Of a stretch of DNA of 11,929 nucleotides, positions 8,099-11,929 are shown in pieces; positions within the stretch are counted from its first letter, which is position 1; each line of letters starts with the position of its first letter. This DNA is from an uncultured Desulfobacterium sp. (lineage in GTDB: Bacteria > Desulfobacterota > Desulfobacteria > Desulfobacterales > Desulfobacteraceae), in NCBI GenBank assembly GCA_937124525.1, contig CAKZLA010000462.1, positions 1 through 11,929 on the forward strand. The letters are read 5' to 3'. Below the pieces are notes generated by a model that saw only the letters and a program-made list of their open reading frames with translations, was not told the DNA's origin and did not search any database. The position numbers and the translations under genes were made by a program.

Positions 8099-9553
8099 AT
8101 GGGTATAAAAAATATACAAAATTATATTAACGGAGAGTGGGTGGATTCTGGAACCCATACGTTTGGAGATATCTGGAATCCGGCCCTGGGCGAGAAAATC
8201 GCTTCGGTACCTTACGGGACGGCCTCGGATGTGGACCAGGCAGTGGCTGCGGCCAGGGCTGCCTTTCCCGAGTGGCGTGCCACCCCTCCGCTGAGCCGGG
8301 CAAGATATCTTTTCCGGCTCAAGGATGCCTTTGAAGAGGAGTTTGAGGAAATTGCCCGTGTGCTCAGCACGGAGCAGGGCAAGGCCATTGACGAGTCCCG
8401 GGGGGAAGTGCGACGCATGATTGAAAACATCGAGCATGCCACCGGAGTCACCACCATGATGACCGGGTATTGTCTGGAGGATATCGCCAAGGGCATTGAT
8501 TCCGCCATGTACCGCCAGCCTATGGGTGTTTTTGCCTGCATTGCACCCTATAATTTTCCGGCCATGGTGCCCTGGTGGTTTTTGCCCTATGCCCTTGTTA
8601 CGGGCAATACCTATGTGTTGAAACCCTCTGAGCAGGTTCCCATGACCCAGAGTCGCATTTTTGAAGTGATTGACGAGGTGGGATTTCCCGAAGGGGTGGT
8701 CAACCTGGTCAACGGCTCCCGGGATGTGGTTAACGCCATACTGGACCATCCGGACATTGAAGGAGTTTCCTTTGTGGGCTCCACCCCCACGGCCAAATAT
8801 ATCTACGAGCGGTGCGGGGCCACGGGAAAACGTGTGCAGTCCCTGGGGGGTGCCAAAAATATTGTGGCCATCATGCCCGATGCCAATGTGGATGCTGGCA
8901 TGCCGTCATTGATCACCTCTTTTTTTGGATGCGCTGGCCAGCGCTGTCTGTCTGGTTCCATCCTTTCACCGGTGGGTGAAGGGGCCGACGCCTTTATCGA
9001 GAAATTCGTGGCCAGCACCAAGGCCATGAAGGTGGGAAGCGGGCTGGATGAGACCACGGCCATGGGCCCGGTGGTGAGTCGTGCCCATCAGGAGCGGGTA
9101 TTCTCCTACATTGAAAAAGGGCTGGAAGAGGGGGCCAACCTGATTCTTGACGGTCGTAACTTTAATGTAGAGAGGTTTCCCAAAGGATTTTTTGTGGGGC
9201 CCACTATATTTGATAATGTGACACCGGACATGACCATTGCCAAAGAGGAGATCTTTGGTCCTGTGGTGAGCATTATACGCTCAGAAACCCTGGACGATGT
9301 GATTGAATTGATCAACACCCGGGATTTCGCCAATGCGGCCTGCATCTATACCCAGAATGCCAGGGCCGTACGGGAATTGCGATATCGGGCCGCACCGGGT
9401 ATGATCGGGGTCAACATCGGCATCGCAGCGCCCATGGGCTTCTTCCCCTTTGGCGGGTCCGGTAACTCCATGTTTGGGGATATCAAAGGCCATGGCCGAG
9501 AAATTTTTCAATTTTTCACCGATACTAAAGTGGTTATCGAACGGTATTTCTAA
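8099..9553 (+). CDS. mmsA: CoA-acylating methylmalonate/malonate-semialdehyde dehydrogenase
   Basis: A 484-aa aldehyde dehydrogenase of the MmsA/IolA type, about the normal family length. Seen: YINGEWVDSG at the N-terminus; PYNFPAMVPWWFLPYAL and NTYVLKPSEQVP of the cofactor site; FVGSTPTA; the catalytic loop GQRC with Cys283; EEIFGPVVS; and FFPFGGSGNSMFGDIKGHG at the C-terminus. The Arg just before the catalytic Cys and the lack of the usual general-base glutamate region fit the CoA-dependent branch, which converts methylmalonate semialdehyde to propionyl-CoA, or malonate semialdehyde to acetyl-CoA, with release of CO2 and NADH. It acts in the cytoplasm. It is followed by a likely terminator, and after 300 bases by the ferritin-like and aminotransferase genes, which probably supply its semialdehyde substrate. 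Substrate choice is inferred from context. Confidence 0.92.
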   Translation: MGIKNIQNYINGEWVDSGTHTFGDIWNPALGEKIASVPYGTASDVDQAVAAARAAFPEWRATPPLSRARYLFRLKDAFEEEFEEIARVLSTEQGKAIDESRGEVRRMIENIEHATGVTTMMTGYCLEDIAKGIDSAMYRQPMGVFACIAPYNFPAMVPWWFLPYALVTGNTYVLKPSEQVPMTQSRIFEVIDEVGFPEGVVNLVNGSRDVVNAILDHPDIEGVSFVGSTPTAKYIYERCGATGKRVQSLGGAKNIVAIMPDANVDAGMPSLITSFFGCAGQRCLSGSILSPVGEGADAFIEKFVASTKAMKVGSGLDETTAMGPVVSRAHQERVFSYIEKGLEEGANLILDGRNFNVERFPKGFFVGPTIFDNVTPDMTIAKEEIFGPVVSIIRSETLDDVIELINTRDFANAACIYTQNARAVRELRYRAAPGMIGVNIGIAAPMGFFPFGGSGNSMFGDIKGHGREIFQFFTDTKVVIERYF

Positions 9554-9559
9554 CATTTC

Positions 9560-9604
9560 AGGGGGACGGGTTGAAGAGAAACCGGGCTTGTCTCCCTTAT
9601 TTTG
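9560..9604 (+). terminator. Probable rho-independent terminator of mmsA
   Basis: Stem AGGGGGAC (9560-9567) pairs with GTCTCCCT (9590-9597), eight pairs with one G-U, and with an inner GGTT/AACC pairing. It begins six bases after the mmsA stop and is followed by a short T-rich run (TTATTTTG). The weak T-run limits confidence. Confidence 0.55.
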
Positions 9605-9849
9605 CGGCCACAGTTACGATTCATGAGCCTGTTGATTAAGTCGCGATTTTCATATTTAAGGCATCAGCGCTATCTATATGATGTATGGTGGCTCAGTTAG
9701 TTGCTATATCTTGTGACGACAAGATCGAACCAGACTGAAATTGCCTTTAAATCAACAGACTCATTCATAAGGTTGTGAACGTAAATTATTGAAAAAAATA
9801 ACCCCAGGCTTGTTTGGTAACGACAAGTACTGGTGACATAGAGGTAAAT
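9605..9849. other. Leader region with nested inverted repeats
   Basis: About 245 bases with no gene. Nested pairs: ATGAGCCTGTTGATT (9623-9637) with its near complement at 9750-9764 (14 of 15); ATTTAAGGCA (9653-9662) with 9742-9752 (one bulge); and a perfect 7-bp hairpin ATCTTGT/ACAAGAT with loop GACG (9708-9725). A second CTTGT/ACAAG hairpin sharing ACGACAAG lies at 9809-9827. It may be a structured 5' leader, a small mobile remnant or a regulatory RNA. No confident promoter is seen. Confidence 0.5.
9840..9845 (+). promoter_or_regulatory. Ribosome binding site deciding the ferritin-like protein start
   Basis: AGAGGT lies four to five bases before the ATG at 9850. The longer reading from the TTG at 9814 has no such site and adds residues unlike the family, so 9850 is taken as the start. 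Confidence 0.6.
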
Positions 9850-10278
9850 ATGCCCCTGATCAATTTTGGAAGTATTCTCGGGTTTGCCGAGGAGATAGAA
9901 AATCAACATCTTGAATTTTACACTATGGCTGCGAAAAATCCCGGTTGTGACCCTTGCCATGCATTGTTTGAAGCCCTTGCAAAGGCTTCAAAAAAACGGC
10001 TTAAGGAGGTTCTGAGGGTACGCAGGGAAAATGTCACCGAGATGATCCTGGAGACCATTGAAGGGTTTGAGCGAAAGGGCTTTGTAATACCCATGGAAGA
10101 TTTGTCCGGAATGACATGCCAGGTATTGGCAGATAAAGCCCTTGAGCTGGTTGAACGGTCCATGAATTTTTATAAAGAGGCAGCACAACGACTCAAAGGC
10201 CAGGCAGAGGTGGCTCTGGCGTTGAAAAATCTTGGTAAAAAACATGGTAAAGAGCTAAAAAAAATACAGGAACTATAG
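9850..10278 (+). CDS. Small ferritin-like / rubrerythrin-fold protein with degenerate metal site
   Basis: A 142-aa, largely helical protein with no signal peptide. Two segments look like paired rubrerythrin helices: AEEIENQHLEFYTMAA (13-28) and ALELVERSMNFYKEAA in the second half, each of the form E-x-E/R-x4-FYxxAA. In the classical fold each is followed by a helix carrying ExxH. Here those positions read LAKASKKRLKEV (43-54) and LGKKHGKELKKI (128-139), so the second glutamate of each pair and one histidine are missing, and a CxxC (Cys33, Cys36) is present. A normal di-iron site is therefore doubtful. It starts after a long leader and ends 26 bases before the aminotransferase gene, so the two are probably one operon. 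Function is unknown; an oxygen or redox-stress accessory, or a helical scaffold, is possible. Fold assignment is moderate. Confidence 0.7.
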   Translation: MPLINFGSILGFAEEIENQHLEFYTMAAKNPGCDPCHALFEALAKASKKRLKEVLRVRRENVTEMILETIEGFERKGFVIPMEDLSGMTCQVLADKALELVERSMNFYKEAAQRLKGQAEVALALKNLGKKHGKELKKIQEL

Positions 10279-10304
10279 GCTGTCCGCCCCACGGGAGAAT
10301 AGAA

Positions 10305-11702
10305 ATGACATCTCAGAAAGAGTGGCTTGAATATGATGTAGAGACAATGGTTGCTGAAGACAAAAACAACTTGTGGCACCACCTGAAATCCCACACCTGC
10401 TTTAAAGACAATGAGCAAATGATTGTGGTGGGTGGGGAAGGCCTGAAGATCAGGGACATCAGGGGAAACGAATACCTGGATGCAACATCAGGCGGTGTCT
10501 GGAGCGTCATGGTGGGATACGGCAGAGAGTCCATTGCCCGTGCCGTGTACGAGCAGTTAAAACAGATGCCTTATTTTGCAGGGGCATATGGCACGATTCC
10601 GTCCATTAAATTTGCAAGCAAATTGCTGGAATTGCTGCCCAATCATGATAAAATATATTTTTCAAATTCCGGCTCTGAAGCCAATGAAAAAGCCTTTAAG
10701 ATGGTTCGTCTGGCCTCCCGGATAGCTCCTTCTCGAAAGGGAAAATACAAGATCCTTTACAGGGACCGGGATTACCACGGTACCACCGTGGCCACCATGA
10801 GTGCCTGCGGCCAGTTTGAGCGAAAAAAAGGGTTCGGTCCCTTTGTGGAGGGATTTCCTGAAGTTCCCCATTGTCTTTGTTATCGATGTCCCTTTGACAA
10901 GACATATCCCGGATGTGGCATTGAGTGCGCCCGGGCCGTTGAAGAGGTTATTCTTAAAGAAGGCCCGGATACGGTGGGTGGTTTTATTCTGGAACCCATC
11001 ACCGCAGGCGGCGGTATCATTCCTCCGGTAAAGGAATACTTTCCCATTGTTCAGGAGATCTGCAAGAAATATGGGGTGTGGATCATCATGGATGAGGTGG
11101 TGTGCGGGTTCGGCAGAACCGGAAAGTTTTGGGGACATGAGCATTATGATGTGGACCCTGATATCGTTACCATGGCCAAAGGGCTTGCAAGCTCCTATGA
11201 AGCATTGTCTGCCACGGCAGTGAAACAGGAAATTTTTGATATTTTTCTAAATGATCCCAGCCAGCCGGAAGAGCAGACCAACTATTTCCGGGACATCAGC
11301 ACCTATGGTGGATGCACGGCCCCCATGGCCGCAGCCCTGGAGAGTACCCGGATTATTGAAGATGAAAATCTTGTGGAGAACAGTCGTAAAATGGGAGAGG
11401 TTCTCCTGGAGAAATTAAAAGGGCTGGCCCACCTGCCCCATGTGGGAGATGTGCGGGGCGTGGGACTTTTTTGCGGTCTTGAGATTGTCCAGGACAGGAA
11501 GGATAAAGCCCCTCCCACCGAGCAGCAGATGGCCCAGCTCATGGGCAATATCATGGAGGAGAAGGTGATTGTGGGTAGAACCAACTCCAGTTTGCCCGGT
11601 TTGAACACCACCCTTTATTTTGTTCCCTGTCTTACTGTGACAGAAGATGAACTCGACACCATTGTTGAGGCCGTGGAAAAGGGAATAAAAAAGACGTTTT
11701 AG
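10305..11702 (+). CDS. Class III PLP-dependent aminotransferase, taurine/beta-alanine:pyruvate type (Tpa-like)
   Basis: A 465-aa class III (omega) aminotransferase of normal length. PLP-binding features: SNSGSEANEKAFK (phosphate loop), DYHGTT, EPITAGGG, D263 in DEVVCGFGRTG, and K292 in TMAKGL as the Schiff-base lysine, 29 residues after the aspartate as in the family. The N-terminal NNLWHHLKSH, YLDATSGGVWSVMVGYGRE and the ILYRDRDYHG region resemble taurine:pyruvate aminotransferases of anaerobes as I remember them. The reaction would transfer an omega-amino group to pyruvate, giving alanine and an aldehyde. With the MmsA-type dehydrogenase nearby, beta-alanine to malonate semialdehyde is the best-fitting reaction; taurine to sulfoacetaldehyde is the alternative, but no sulfoacetaldehyde-using gene is in the window. 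Five cysteines lie close together (190, 192, 195, 204, 208). GGGAG at 10293-10297 is the ribosome site. Confidence 0.9.
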   Translation: MTSQKEWLEYDVETMVAEDKNNLWHHLKSHTCFKDNEQMIVVGGEGLKIRDIRGNEYLDATSGGVWSVMVGYGRESIARAVYEQLKQMPYFAGAYGTIPSIKFASKLLELLPNHDKIYFSNSGSEANEKAFKMVRLASRIAPSRKGKYKILYRDRDYHGTTVATMSACGQFERKKGFGPFVEGFPEVPHCLCYRCPFDKTYPGCGIECARAVEEVILKEGPDTVGGFILEPITAGGGIIPPVKEYFPIVQEICKKYGVWIIMDEVVCGFGRTGKFWGHEHYDVDPDIVTMAKGLASSYEALSATAVKQEIFDIFLNDPSQPEEQTNYFRDISTYGGCTAPMAAALESTRIIEDENLVENSRKMGEVLLEKLKGLAHLPHVGDVRGVGLFCGLEIVQDRKDKAPPTEQQMAQLMGNIMEEKVIVGRTNSSLPGLNTTLYFVPCLTVTEDELDTIVEAVEKGIKKTF

Positions 11703-11745
11703 TTTGAATTCTTGGCATCCTTACATACCACCTCAAAAGTATTTT

Positions 11746-11779
11746 ACATTGTTTGGGGAATGATTCCCCGAAAATGAGG
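11746..11779. other. Stem-loop downstream of the aminotransferase gene
   Basis: A perfect GGGGAA (11755-11760) / TTCCCC (11764-11769) stem with a TGA loop, extended by TTT/GAAA pairing, and flanked by ACCTCA (11730-11735) / TGAGGT (11775-11780). No T-run follows, so it may be an mRNA-stabilising hairpin or a weak terminator. Confidence 0.35.
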
Positions 11780-11880
11780 TTATTGCTCCAACAAGTGTAA
11801 ACTGAAAGATGAAGTTAATCTGTTCAAAGTCAAGCTGAAATAGGCTTTTTTTAAACCTGCTCTTTGAAAATTCGGTAAGC

Positions 11881-11910
11881 CTACAATTGTTCTACAATTT
11901 GTGGTATAAT
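11881..11910 (+). promoter_or_regulatory. Possible promoter and 11-bp tandem operator at the right edge
   Basis: TATAAT at 11905-11910 is a perfect -10 hexamer. Just upstream are two adjacent 11-bp copies, 11881-11891 and 11892-11902, sharing CTACAATT and close to one helical turn apart, covering where a -35 would be. No good -35 hexamer is seen, so an activator or repressor may bind here for a gene beyond the window. Confidence 0.4.
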
Positions 11911-11929
11911 ATCTGCCAATGGAACGAGC

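Noticed and set aside
8039..8749. Open frame of 236 codons on the - strand opposite mmsA
   Set aside because: It lies antisense to a clear aldehyde dehydrogenase, has a low-complexity His/Gly-rich translation and no family resemblance.
9685..9740. tRNA-like string (GGCTCAGTTAG ... GATCGAACC)
   Set aside because: No acceptor, anticodon or T stems can be paired and the length is too short; the bases form a different hairpin at 9708-9725.
1..11929. CRISPR array, rRNA or complete insertion sequence
   Set aside because: No regularly spaced repeats, no rRNA sequence and no transposase were recognised; only the short repeat elements reported above are present.

Overview
The window looks like a chromosomal segment of a sulfate-reducing deltaproteobacterium of the Desulfobacterales type. 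This is inferred from gene content, not from any marker gene. The main clue is an electron-transfer-flavoprotein alpha gene overlapping a membrane iron-sulfur oxidoreductase, an arrangement typical of beta-oxidising sulfate reducers. Two energy-metabolism genes of amino/semialdehyde catabolism and a ferritin-like protein fit the same picture.

Left part (1-4653, + strand): two tightly linked genes. The first, cut by the window edge, is the C-terminal part of a very large DEAD/DEAH-type helicase with a zinc ribbon, a DUF1998/MZB cysteine cluster and a nuclease-like C-terminal region. The second is a complete UvrD/Rep-type superfamily 1 helicase with a RelE/ParE-like N-terminal domain. Giant DUF1998 helicases occur in defence systems (DruE of Druantia; the DrmA/DrmB pair of DISARM), so this is the part most likely to be an accessory, possibly anti-phage, module. 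Its upstream partners are outside the window.

Middle (4654-7760, mostly - strand): a scar zone. A nested inverted-repeat structure of about 130 bp lies between the helicase pair and a decayed zinc-type alcohol dehydrogenase (three frame changes plus a stop, 3' end lost). Next comes an intact 671-aa membrane FeS oxidoreductase that should take electrons from ETF to the quinone pool. It overlaps, by ATGA, an etfA remnant that has lost its 5' half and carries one frame change. No intact etfA or etfB lies in the window.

Right part (7760-11929, + strand): a long AT-rich regulatory region with a tandem 18-bp repeat and repeated TGTGA half-sites precedes a methylmalonate/malonate-semialdehyde dehydrogenase, which ends at a likely terminator. 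After a leader with nested inverted repeats come a small degenerate ferritin-like protein and a class III aminotransferase of the taurine/beta-alanine:pyruvate type. Aminotransferase plus CoA-acylating semialdehyde dehydrogenase would together convert beta-alanine through malonate semialdehyde to acetyl-CoA. Taurine is the alternative amine substrate. The last 100 bases hold a possible promoter for a gene beyond the window.
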